Part shown: positions 1 through 6,187 of the stretch, piece by piece | Numbering within the stretch: the stretch's first letter is position 1 | Layout of the letters: the number at the start of each line of letters is the position of its first letter | Translations under genes and position numbers: made by a program | The notes under the pieces: generated by a model | Told to the model about the DNA's origin: nothing | The model's database searches: none | What the model saw: the letters and a program-made list of their open reading frames with translations, nothing else | NCBI GenBank assembly: GCA_012800805.1 | Contig: JAAZIO010000096.1 | Span: 1 to 13,988 of the forward strand | Direction of reading: 5' to 3' | DNA length: 13,988 bases | From: Clostridiales bacterium | Lineage (GTDB): Bacteria; Bacillota; Clostridia; Christensenellales; CAG-917

Positions 1-1
1 G

Positions 2-352
2 ATACATTCGGTATTCCAGCAATTTATCCAAAACGCTCTTTTAATATACGGCGTTATTACGATAATCGTGCCAATGCTTTTTTTGTGGAAGTATCACCAT
101 AAAATCGCGCCGTGCTACTATATGCTTTTTATCAATATGCCTTGCCTGGCGTTTTTGGCGTATTTTACATGGAAACAGGTGACCCCCTTTAACAGCCTTG
201 CCTGGTTATGTTTCCTTTCGCTGCCTTTATACTACGCCGCCGCCATATCGATTATTTTAAAATATCGCGACAAAAAGGAAAGCATGGATAAACATGAACA
301 TAGCTTCCTTGCCGACGAAGAAGAGGAAAATCCCAAACACCACAGAGCATAA
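2..352 (+). CDS. Membrane protein, C-terminal fragment (cut by window edge)
   Basis: The reading frame is open from the first bases of the window, so this is the C-terminal part of a longer protein. A GTG at 68 could serve as a start but has no Shine-Dalgarno sequence before it. The visible 116 residues contain three hydrophobic stretches that look like membrane helices: around IYGVITIIVPMLFLW, YYMLFINMPCLAFLAYF and LAWLCFLSLPLYYAAAISII. They are followed by a strongly charged tail of about 28 residues (RDKKE, DEEEE, KHH) that is probably cytoplasmic. I do not recognise the family and assign no function. The TAA stop is followed within four bases by a strong terminator, so this is the last gene of its transcript and unrelated to the downstream operon. 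Confidence 0.7.
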   Translation: MHSVFQQFIQNALLIYGVITIIVPMLFLWKYHHKIAPCYYMLFINMPCLAFLAYFTWKQVTPFNSLAWLCFLSLPLYYAAAISIILKYRDKKESMDKHEHSFLADEEEENPKHHRA

Positions 353-355
353 TTT

Positions 356-378
356 AGCCGCCTTAAGGCGGCTTTTTT
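356..378 (+). terminator. Rho-independent terminator of the membrane protein gene
   Basis: A perfect palindrome AGCCGCC-TTAA-GGCGGCT (7-bp stem, 4-nt loop) runs directly into six T residues. It sits four bases after the stop codon at 350-352 and closes the upstream transcription unit. Confidence 0.9.
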
Positions 379-694
379 ATTGGCTTATTTTTGCAAAATC
401 GCAATTAAAAACATCTGTATAAAAATAATTTAATGTTTACCTTTTATGATTTTAGTCTATATTAGGTAAACACATTACTTTTATGATTTTAGTCTATAAG
501 ATAAACACAATATTTTATAAACTGTTTGCAGTGACAATACAGCTTAATCCTCTTAAAACTTTATATAAAAATAACCGATAAAAAGCGTGTAGTGCCGGTT
601 TGTATTAATAGACTTGCAGTTTTTATTTACTTGATGCATTGTAATAATCTCGGCAAGGCTTTTACAGTCTGGATTTATAATAAATTATATTAAA
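379..694. other. AT-rich intergenic region without a gene
   Basis: I see no reading frame with a ribosome binding site here. The region lies between the terminator of the plus-strand membrane gene and the 3' end of the minus-strand sigma-like gene. It holds the tandem direct repeat listed separately. A weak inverted repeat (AACCG near 576, CGGTT near 596) could act as a poor minus-strand terminator for the gene at 695-1054, but its loop is long and its U-tract is broken. Confidence 0.5.
441..510. repeat. Tandem direct repeat, two units, period 37 bp
   Basis: A 21-bp sequence (CTTTTATGAT...TCTATA) occurs exactly at 441-461 and 478-498. Each copy is followed by a similar tail ending in TAAACACA. 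The first unit is also flanked by an inverted repeat, TGTTTACC at 434-441 and GGTAAACA at 465-472. Two adjacent units without spacers do not make a CRISPR array. Possible roles are a tandem protein-binding site or simple duplication; the sequence does not decide. Confidence 0.7.
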
Positions 695-1054
695 CTAAGC
701 CTGCTCGCAAATATAAGCGTAGTTTTTTAACGCCCTTGCTTTTAGTCTTGCGGCGGTAGCCCAGCTGCAATACATTTTGGCGGCTATCATGTCAAGCGGA
801 TAATTTTTTAAATAATAGAGAATCAGCACTTGCTTTTCTTCTTCGTTTAGTTTAGAAAGCTTATTTAAAATATCGCTCTTTAACAAAGACAGTTCTCTTT
901 CGGCATTTTCAATATTGGAGGAGTTTAATCCGCAATAGCGTGTCATTTCACAGACTAATTTTTGAAGTTTCATCTCTGCTTCTTTGATTTTTATAAAATC
1001 TTTTAAAGCGTAGTTGTTTATTGCTTCGTCTTGATATGTTTTAATTCTTTGCAT
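695..1054 (-). CDS. Small sigma-70 region 4-like / phage-type transcription regulator
   Basis: A 119-residue, Lys-rich soluble protein with no membrane segment or signal peptide. Residues about 20-65 look like one or two long amphipathic helices. Residues 66-112 (LNEEEKQVLILYYLKNYPLD followed by MIAAKMYCSW and RLKARALKNY) resemble sigma-factor region 4 or the small sigma-like helix-turn-helix proteins common in Clostridia prophages: an 'EEEKQVL..YY' helix, then the HTH. There is no sigma region 2, so it is not a complete sigma factor. The start is well supported: read on the minus strand, CGGAGGTGAT lies just before the ATG (1058-1067), an almost perfect ribosome binding site. It stands alone, opposite in strand to both neighbours, with an imperfect palindrome at 1103-1120 in its upstream region. 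The target promoters are unknown. Confidence 0.75.
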   Translation of the reverse strand: MQRIKTYQDEAINNYALKDFIKIKEAEMKLQKLVCEMTRYCGLNSSNIENAERELSLLKSDILNKLSKLNEEEKQVLILYYLKNYPLDMIAAKMYCSWATAARLKARALKNYAYICEQA

Positions 1055-1102
1055 GTCATCACCTCCGTTTTTTTATATGCTATCAGCAAATTAAAAAATA
1101 AA

Positions 1103-1120
1103 TGTCCAACAATTGGGACA
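1103..1120. promoter_or_regulatory. Candidate operator palindrome upstream of the sigma-like gene
   Basis: TGTCC-AACAATTG-GGACA is an inverted repeat with 5-bp arms and an 8-bp centre, about 49-66 bp upstream of the minus-strand start at 1054. Its position in the likely promoter region and its dyad form suggest a repressor or activator site, perhaps autoregulatory. Only one copy is present, so this is tentative. Confidence 0.3.
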
Positions 1121-1173
1121 GCAAATAAAACGACCTGCTTATATATCAAAATTCTTAAAAATTTAAAAAGCTA

Positions 1174-1202
1174 TTGCAAATAGTATTAAAAAATGATAAT
1201 AT
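1174..1202 (+). promoter_or_regulatory. Candidate promoter of a small RNA
   Basis: A -35-like TTGCAA (1174-1179) is separated by 17 bp from a -10-like TAATAT (1197-1202) that carries an extended TGn element (TGA at 1194-1196). The same arrangement (TTGCTT, 17 bp, TGC-TAATAT) precedes the tRNA-Ser gene. Transcription would start near 1209. No ribosome binding site or reading frame follows. Confidence 0.5.
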
Positions 1203-1208
1203 AGTAAA

Positions 1209-1368
1209 AAGAATTGACTTAGCCGTCAATACAAAGACAGGTTTAATTGTATAAGGCGTATTTTATTTCTAAAGGTTTTAAGTGTTTTAAACTGTTCCAT
1301 AGTTTCCTTGATTTCTTTTGTAGCCGCCTTATACCAAAGAAAAACCGCTAAACCTCCGGCGGTTTTTT
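1209..1368 (+). ncRNA. Candidate structured small RNA of about 160 nt
   Basis: A promoter-like sequence upstream and a terminator at the 3' end bracket a stretch with clear pairing potential. ATTGAC (1213-1218) pairs with GTCAAT (1225-1230) over a 6-nt loop. GTATAAGGCG (1249-1258) is perfectly complementary to CGCCTTATAC (1325-1334), closing a 66-nt domain immediately before the terminator hairpin at 1340-1367. The domain includes a weak internal hairpin around GTTTTAAGTG. It does not show the hallmarks of tmRNA, RNase P RNA, SRP RNA or a T-box. It is not an obvious 6S RNA, since its two ends do not pair. This is a structural prediction made by eye. Confidence 0.4.
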
Positions 1369-1406
1369 CTTTTAATTAGCGGTTTAATTAATCACAAAAA
1401 CTTGTT
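1336..1406 (+). repeat. 71-bp direct repeat with terminator hairpin, copy 1
   Basis: Identical over 71 bp to 1498-1568. AAAAACCGC (1340-1348) pairs with GCGGTTTTT (1359-1367) as a terminator followed by T residues. The same 5' arm can instead pair with TTAGCGGTTT (1376-1385), so two exclusive hairpins are possible. Confidence 0.9.
1340..1368 (+). terminator. Terminator in repeat copy 1
   Basis: A 9-bp stem (AAAAACCGC with GCGGTTTTT) has a 10-nt loop and a run of six T at 1363-1368. It ends the candidate small RNA. The A-tract on the other side means it could also act on the minus strand. Confidence 0.6.
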
Positions 1407-1418
1407 AAAGCTGTTGCA

Positions 1419-1498
1419 TTAAATAGCAAATCGTCATTTAAATCAGCAAAAAAAGTATAGCTTATATTACCTGGCGGATAAAATATCGCTTGCTTTTA
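1419..1498 (+). repeat. Diverged copy of the tRNA-Ser upstream flank
   Basis: This stretch aligns with 2075-2153, just upstream of the tRNA, with a few substitutions and 1-2 nt gaps. Shared blocks include TTAAATAGC, ATTTAAATCAG and GCGGATAAAATATCGCTTGC. The copy keeps the TTGCTT that serves as -35 for the tRNA but lacks the -10, because the 71-bp repeat begins there instead. Confidence 0.75.
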
Positions 1499-1568
1499 AA
1501 GAAAAACCGCTAAACCTCCGGCGGTTTTTTCTTTTAATTAGCGGTTTAATTAATCACAAAAACTTGTT
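1498..1568 (+). repeat. 71-bp direct repeat with terminator hairpin, copy 2
   Basis: An exact copy of 1336-1406, 162 bp downstream, with the same two alternative hairpins (terminator arms at 1502-1510 and 1521-1529). It directly abuts the diverged copy of the tRNA promoter flank (1419-1498). Confidence 0.9.
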
Positions 1569-2074
1569 TAAAGCTGATTTTAACGCTAATAAAAAAATTA
1601 ATCCAAAAACAGGCGGCTTAAAATATGGTTTTATACAATAAAAAGCTTAAAATATTTTATAACAATATACCTAAGTCATCAGGAAAAAGACAAAAACTAT
1701 TACCTTTTATAAGTTTATTTAAAAGCTATATGATTAGTAAATAAAATGATAACTAAGCCATTGCTTTAATTATTCGTTAATCATAAGCCTTACAAAAATC
1801 TTTGCTCCTTTTAATTAATATTTTTTTATATTCTTATAGATAATTTTGCTATAACAAAGCCTTGCATTAATTAAACAAAAACAAAAAATTAACCACGGCT
1901 TAAATATGTTTTGTATAGAGCTATAACTAAGCCGTAGTTAAACTTTTAGCTTTTGTATAATTTATTAAATAAAATAAGGCTAAAGAATAACTGCTCACAT
2001 AAGAAGCTAAATATCAGCGCATTATAGTTTTAAGCCGAAAAACATATTGACCGAACAACAGATTGACGAAAACT

Positions 2075-2153
2075 TTAAATAGCTATTCGGCAATTTAAAT
2101 CAGAAAAAAGTATATCTTATAATTACCTGCGGATAAAATATCGCTTGCTTTTA
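2075..2153 (+). repeat. tRNA-Ser upstream flank, second copy of 79-bp repeat
   Basis: Partner of 1419-1498. It ends inside the tRNA promoter spacer, with the -35 element included and the -10 outside the repeat. Confidence 0.75.
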
Positions 2154-2173
2154 GAGCGGTCATATGCTAATAT
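2145..2173 (+). promoter_or_regulatory. Promoter of tRNA-Ser
   Basis: -35 TTGCTT (2145-2150), a 17-bp spacer, and extended -10 TGC-TAATAT (2165-2173). Transcription would start near 2180, about 13 nt before the mature tRNA 5' end, a usual leader length. Confidence 0.65.
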
Positions 2174-2192
2174 TATTAAGCGAATTTTATAC

Positions 2193-2281
2193 GGAAGAGT
2201 ATCGAAGTGGTCGTAACGAGCCGCACTCGAAATGCGGTGAACCGCAAGGTTCCGTGGGTTCGAATCCCACCTCTTCCGCCA
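2193..2281 (+). tRNA. tRNA-Ser, anticodon CGA
   Basis: An 89-nt class II tRNA. The acceptor stem is GGAAGAG with CTCTTCC (2193-2199 with 2271-2277), with discriminator G and an encoded CCA (2279-2281). The anticodon stem CCGCA/TGCGG holds the 7-nt loop CTCGAAA, so the anticodon is CGA and it reads the serine codon UCG. A long variable arm (GAACC-GCAA-GGTTC) confirms the serine class. The T arm is GTGGG-TTCGAAT-CCCAC. The gene has its own promoter and terminator and is a monocistronic unit between the repeat region and the ilv leader. Confidence 0.97.
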
Positions 2282-2312
2282 AGGCAACATTTAAGCAATG
2301 TTGCCTTTTTTT
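2281..2312 (+). terminator. Terminator of tRNA-Ser
   Basis: A perfect 11-bp stem AAGGCAACATT (2281-2291) with AATGTTGCCTT (2297-2307), a 5-nt loop and a run of T to 2312. The stem begins on the last A of the encoded CCA, so no spacer separates the tRNA from its terminator. Confidence 0.92.
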
Positions 2313-2372
2313 ATAATTTTATAGTAAATTGGATAGCATGCAGGTATAAAATTTCATTCAATTTTTATTTTC

Positions 2373-2386
2373 ATCTTACATAAGAT
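2373..2386. promoter_or_regulatory. Short palindrome upstream of the ilv promoter
   Basis: ATCTTA-CA-TAAGAT is a perfect 6-bp inverted repeat centred about 28 bp upstream of the ilv -35 element. It could be an activator or repressor site, but an AT-rich palindrome of this length can occur by chance. It does not match the CodY consensus well. Confidence 0.25.
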
Positions 2387-2407
2387 ATAAAAACAGCAAA
2401 AAAAACG

Positions 2408-2436
2408 TTGACAGATTTTAGGTCATTTGGTAAAGT
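2408..2436 (+). promoter_or_regulatory. Promoter of the ilv-leu operon
   Basis: A consensus -35 TTGACA (2408-2413), a 17-bp spacer and TAAAGT as -10 (2431-2436), preceded by an extended TGG. Transcription should begin near 2443. That leaves about 23 nt before the leader peptide start, enough for its AAGAGGG ribosome binding site. It is the best promoter match in the window. Confidence 0.8.
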
Positions 2437-2465
2437 AAGAACAAGCATAATTAAGAGGGTTAATC

Positions 2466-2567
2466 GTGTATAACTTTATGTTGGCGATTTTAATTATTAG
2501 CATTATTAGCGTTATCGTATTATTAGGTAACGCCGTTTGCCGTTTCGCCAATAAAGTTATAAGCTAA
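2466..2567 (+). CDS. Branched-chain amino acid leader peptide (attenuator peptide)
   Basis: A 33-residue peptide starting at GTG 2466, with AAGAGGG (2453-2459) six bases before it. An in-frame ATG at 2478 lacks a ribosome binding site. Residues 6-20 read LAILIISIISVIVLL: 12 of 15 are the end products of the operon (six Ile, four Leu, two Val). Known leader peptides such as enterobacterial IlvL have this composition. The peptide itself probably has no function. Ribosome position on its Ile, Leu and Val codons would report charged tRNA levels and choose between the RNA structures described in the attenuator entry. It was too short for routine gene calling. The start choice is fairly sure; in vivo translation is inferred. 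Confidence 0.85.
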   Translation: MYNFMLAILIISIISVIVLLGNAVCRFANKVIS

Positions 2568-2625
2568 ACTGTGATTTAATTAGGTAAAGCTTAGAAACCT
2601 ACGGCGAAACAGCCGTAGGTTTTTT
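2469..2625 (+). promoter_or_regulatory. Transcription attenuator of the ilv-leu operon
   Basis: Two exclusive structures can be drawn. Structure 1: TATAACTTTAT (2469-2479) plus TGGCGA (2482-2487) pairs with TCGCCA (2545-2550) plus ATAAAGTTATA (2551-2561), 17 pairs with one 2-nt bulge, joining the first and last codons of the leader peptide. Structure 2 (antiterminator): GTTTCGCC (2542-2549) pairs with GGCGAAAC (2603-2610), and nested inside it TAGGT (2581-2585) pairs with ACCTA (2597-2601). Structure 2 uses up the 5' arm of the terminator at 2595-2622 and shares bases 2545-2549 with structure 1. Model: a ribosome stalled on the early Ile or Leu codons blocks structure 1, the antiterminator forms, and transcription continues. 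Full translation to the stop at 2565-2567, or no translation, leaves the terminator free to form. The pairings are seen in the sequence; the regulation is inferred. Confidence 0.82.
2595..2625 (+). terminator. Attenuator terminator in the ilv leader
   Basis: AAACCTACGGC (2595-2605), loop GAAACA, GCCGTAGGTTT (2612-2622), then T residues to 2625. The 11-bp G+C-containing stem should stop transcription efficiently about 180 nt after initiation, 270 nt upstream of ilvB, with no gene between promoter and terminator other than the leader peptide. Confidence 0.92.
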
Positions 2626-2894
2626 AGTATACGGGGCATAATTAAAAGACATAAGGCTAGAAAATTTGTCCGCTAAAAAATATAAAAGCTATAAAAGGCT
2701 CATAGGCATGATAAAACAAGATTAAAGCATAGTGCGTTTAATAAACAAAGATAAAAAAAGTCACAAAAGATATAAGCCAAGTCAATAAAAGAAATAACGG
2801 TTTATAAGACACCTTTAAAAAAGATGTAGCAGATTAAAACAAAATAAACGCCGAATACGGCATACAAAGGCAAAAAGATAAAGAGGAGAGTGTT
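2626..2894 (+). other. Untranslated stretch between attenuator and ilvB
   Basis: About 270 nt, strongly A-rich on the plus strand, without a reading frame that has a ribosome binding site. The only structure I see is a small hairpin, GCCG-AATA-CGGC, at 2850-2861. A-rich, poorly structured RNA of this kind could be a processing or Rho-loading region, but nothing specific is visible. The ilvB ribosome binding site is at its end. Confidence 0.5.
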
Positions 2895-4556
2895 ATGAGA
2901 TTGAACGGAGCGGAAATCATCATCGAAACTTTGATAGAGCAGGGGATAGACACGGTATTCGGCTATCCCGGTGGTTCCGTTTTGGGGCTGTATGACGCGC
3001 TTTACAAATATCAGGGAAAGATAAAGCATTATATAACCTGTCACGAGCAGGCGGCGGCGCATGCGGCCGACGGATACGCCAGGGTAACCGGTAAACCCGG
3101 CGTGGTTTTTGCGACTTCGGGCCCCGGCGCCACAAACCTTGTTACGGGAATCGCAAACGCTTACTTGGATTCAAGCCCCGTTATAGCAATCACGGGCAAC
3201 GTGGCTACAAACCTTATCGGCCGCGACAGCTTCCAGGAAGTGGACATCTGCGGCATCACCATGCCCGTCACAAAGCACAACTTTATGGTAAAGGATGTGG
3301 AGCAGCTTGCTCCGACCATAAGAGAGGCGTTTAAAATCGCCCTTTCAGACCGTCCCGGCCCCGTGCTTATCGACGTGCCAAAAGACGTGCAGGCCGCCCT
3401 TTGCGAGTTCACCCCCATGGAAAAGGCCATGGCAAAGAGAAGGTGCATATTTGTTCAGAGCGATTTTGATGAGGCGGTAAAGCTGATAAAAGAAGCAAAG
3501 CGCCCCTTTATATATGCAGGCGGCGGCGTGGTGCTCTCCGAGGCGTCGAGCCAGCTTGAAGAGTTCGCAAACCTTATCGATGCGCCCGTCGGCGCTTCCA
3601 TGATGGGACTTACCGCTATTAAGAGCGATAATCCCCGTTTCCTTGGAATGACAGGCATGCACGGAAAATACGCAACCAACAAGCTGATGGGGGAATCCGA
3701 CCTCATTATTGCTGTCGGCACAAGGTTTTCGGACCGCGCGACGGGCAAAAAGCAGGAATTTTCAAACGGCAAAAAGGTTGTCCATATAGACATCGACCCC
3801 GCGGAAATCGGAAAGAACATACCTGCTTACGTTTCGCTTATCGGCGATGTCAAAATGATACTAAACAAGCTTATAAAAGAGATACCTAAAATAGACAACC
3901 CCGAATGGAGCAGGGAAGTGGCCGAGCTTAAAGCGGACAAAAAACACAACTGCGACATGGAAAAGGATACGCTAAACCCGCAAACCGCAATCGAGTGCGT
4001 TAATAAAGTCATGCCCGACAACATAGTGGCGACCGACGTCGGCCAGCACCAGATGTGGACCGCGCAATACTATAAGTTCAACAAGCCGAGAAGCTTTGTG
4101 ACATCGGGCGGTCTTGGAAGCATGGGCTTCGGCATGGGAGCGGCGATAGGTTCCGCTATCGGCTCAAAGGGCAGAGTTACCCTGTTTACAAGCGACGGAA
4201 GCTTCCATATGAATATGAACGAGTGCGCTACCGCCGTTACAAACAATCTGCCGCTAACGATAGTGGTTATGGATAACAACGCGCTAGGCATGGTAAGACA
4301 GTGGCAAAAACTGTTCTTTGGCGCCAGGTATTCCTGCACTACGCTTAACAGAAAGACCGACTATGTTGCTCTTGCCAAAGCGTTCGGAATGGAAGGAAAG
4401 AGAGCCGCAACACTAAAAGAGTTTGAAGAAGCTGTAATCGAGGCGAAAAACCATAACGGACCATTCCTTATACACGCAATCATAGACAGCGACCAAAAAG
4501 TTCTTCCCATGATACCGCCGAACGGCACATTCAACGACATGATACTAAAGGGATAA
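2895..4556 (+). CDS. ilvB: Acetolactate synthase, large catalytic subunit
   Basis: 553 residues, the usual length. It joins two pyruvates to 2-acetolactate (valine and leucine route) or pyruvate and 2-oxobutyrate to 2-aceto-2-hydroxybutyrate (isoleucine route), using thiamine diphosphate, Mg2+ and FAD in the cytoplasm. The N-terminal domain has GYPGG (23-27) and the catalytic glutamate in TCHEQAAAHAADGYAR (E51). ATSGPGATN follows, then a central FAD-binding domain. The C-terminal domain has the diphosphate motif starting at residue 433 and ending in DNNALGMVRQWQ (D434 and N461 as likely Mg2+ ligands). The first glycine of the usual GDG triplet is serine here (SDG, 433-435). The start has AGAGGAGAG 5-6 bases upstream. 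It is the first enzyme gene of the operon and is followed four nt later by the ribosome binding site and gene of its small subunit. Confidence 0.97.
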   Translation: MRLNGAEIIIETLIEQGIDTVFGYPGGSVLGLYDALYKYQGKIKHYITCHEQAAAHAADGYARVTGKPGVVFATSGPGATNLVTGIANAYLDSSPVIAITGNVATNLIGRDSFQEVDICGITMPVTKHNFMVKDVEQLAPTIREAFKIALSDRPGPVLIDVPKDVQAALCEFTPMEKAMAKRRCIFVQSDFDEAVKLIKEAKRPFIYAGGGVVLSEASSQLEEFANLIDAPVGASMMGLTAIKSDNPRFLGMTGMHGKYATNKLMGESDLIIAVGTRFSDRATGKKQEFSNGKKVVHIDIDPAEIGKNIPAYVSLIGDVKMILNKLIKEIPKIDNPEWSREVAELKADKKHNCDMEKDTLNPQTAIECVNKVMPDNIVATDVGQHQMWTAQYYKFNKPRSFVTSGGLGSMGFGMGAAIGSAIGSKGRVTLFTSDGSFHMNMNECATAVTNNLPLTIVVMDNNALGMVRQWQKLFFGARYSCTTLNRKTDYVALAKAFGMEGKRAATLKEFEEAVIEAKNHNGPFLIHAIIDSDQKVLPMIPPNGTFNDMILKG

Positions 4557-4566
4557 AGGAGTGAAT

Positions 4567-5115
4567 ATGAAGCAAGAAAAATACCTGTTTTCACTGCTTG
4601 TCAGAAATGAATCGGGCGTCCTGACCAGAATTTCGGGCCTCTTTGCAAGAAGGGGATACAACATCGACAGCCTGTCTGTCGGTGTGACGGAAGACGCCGC
4701 CGTTTCAAGAATGACAATCACCGCAACCTGCGACGAATACATGAAAGAGCAAATTTTAAAGCAGCTAAGCAAACTTCACGATGTAATCATCGTTGAGGCC
4801 ATGGACCTTGAAGCCACGGTTATGAGAGAGCTTCTTTTAATAAAAGTCAATGTGGCGCAAGGCGGCAGAAGCGAAATACTTGAGGCGATTTCAATCTTTA
4901 GGGCAAAAGTAGTAGACCTTACGCCCGAGTCTCTGACGGTTGAAATCACGGGAGAGAGAAACAAGTGTGACGCTTTCGTTGAATACCTAAGGCCCTTTGG
5001 CATTGCCGAGCTTTGCAGGACGGGAATAACCGCCATCAAGCGCGGAGCGGAAAGGCTGGCGGACGGAATCGGAAAGAACACCTATGAGCACATCATAGTT
5101 TCGGACGAAGAATAA
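4567..5115 (+). CDS. ilvN: Acetolactate synthase, small regulatory subunit
   Basis: 182 residues, in the normal range (160-180). It binds IlvB, stimulates it and confers valine feedback inhibition. An ACT domain covers residues about 6-77 (FSLLVRNESGVLTRISGLFA, then RRGYNIDSLSVG). A C-terminal ALS small-subunit domain follows (LLIKV, then EILEAISIFRAKVVDLTPES, then IAELCRTGITAIKRG). I chose the ATG at 4567 over the in-frame GTG at 4561, because the ribosome binding site AAAGGAG (4555-4561) overlaps the GTG but lies five bases from the ATG. The gene is ten nt after the ilvB stop, so the two subunits are probably made together. A 63-nt gap, the largest in the coding part of the operon, follows. 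Confidence 0.96.
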   Translation: MKQEKYLFSLLVRNESGVLTRISGLFARRGYNIDSLSVGVTEDAAVSRMTITATCDEYMKEQILKQLSKLHDVIIVEAMDLEATVMRELLLIKVNVAQGGRSEILEAISIFRAKVVDLTPESLTVEITGERNKCDAFVEYLRPFGIAELCRTGITAIKRGAERLADGIGKNTYEHIIVSDEE

Positions 5116-5166
5116 AAACAGATTTTAACTTCACAAAAAAATAACCAGATATTAAACGCAAAGTAA

Positions 5167-6186
<1,020 letters not shown>

Positions 6187-6187
6187 T

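Larger units (their letters stand above)
1055..2192. other. 1.1-kb AT-rich region without protein genes, rich in repeats and hairpins
   Basis: No open reading frame here has both reasonable length and a ribosome binding site. The stretch is much richer in A+T than the flanking operon. It holds a candidate small RNA (1209-1368), two exact 71-bp repeats, a diverged copy of the tRNA 5' flank (1419-1498), and hairpins. The clearest are 1889-1902 with 1928-1941 (13 pairs, one mismatch), 1944-1953 with 1976-1985 (10 pairs, two G-U or T-G), and GCCGAA 2034-2039 with TTCGGC 2086-2091. The words TAAGCC or GGCTTA recur at least eight times, often inside the hairpin arms. It could be a large structured RNA, a set of small RNAs, or a decayed mobile or prophage segment next to the tRNA. 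Confidence 0.5.

Noticed and set aside
434..510. CRISPR array
   Set aside because: The first unit begins GTTT and ends AAAC, as some CRISPR repeats do. But there are only two units, they adjoin with no spacer, the second unit lacks the GTTT end, and no cas gene is nearby.
2018..2089. Short open stretch ending KNILTEQQIDENFK before a stop near 2080
   Set aside because: It reads like a protein C-terminus, but only about 20 codons are open and there is no start or ribosome binding site. It may be a gene remnant or chance.
2145..2281. Integrase attachment site at the tRNA 3' end
   Set aside because: No second copy of the tRNA 3' end is present in the window and no integrase gene is seen, so an att site cannot be supported.
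2313..2894. T-box riboswitch upstream of ilvB
   Set aside because: I see no T-box consensus (such as the GGTACCGCG-type antiterminator bulge) or specifier stem. The terminator is instead paired with a leader peptide and complementary segments typical of peptide attenuation.
2802..3062. Minus-strand reading frame of 86 codons with hydrophobic segments
   Set aside because: It lies opposite the ilvB ribosome binding site and 5' coding region, which have strong family matches. It has no convincing ribosome binding site and is best read as an antisense shadow.
4561..4566. GTG 4561 as the ilvN start
   Set aside because: The ribosome binding site AAAGGAG ends on the first base of this codon, leaving no spacer. 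ATG 4567 has proper spacing.
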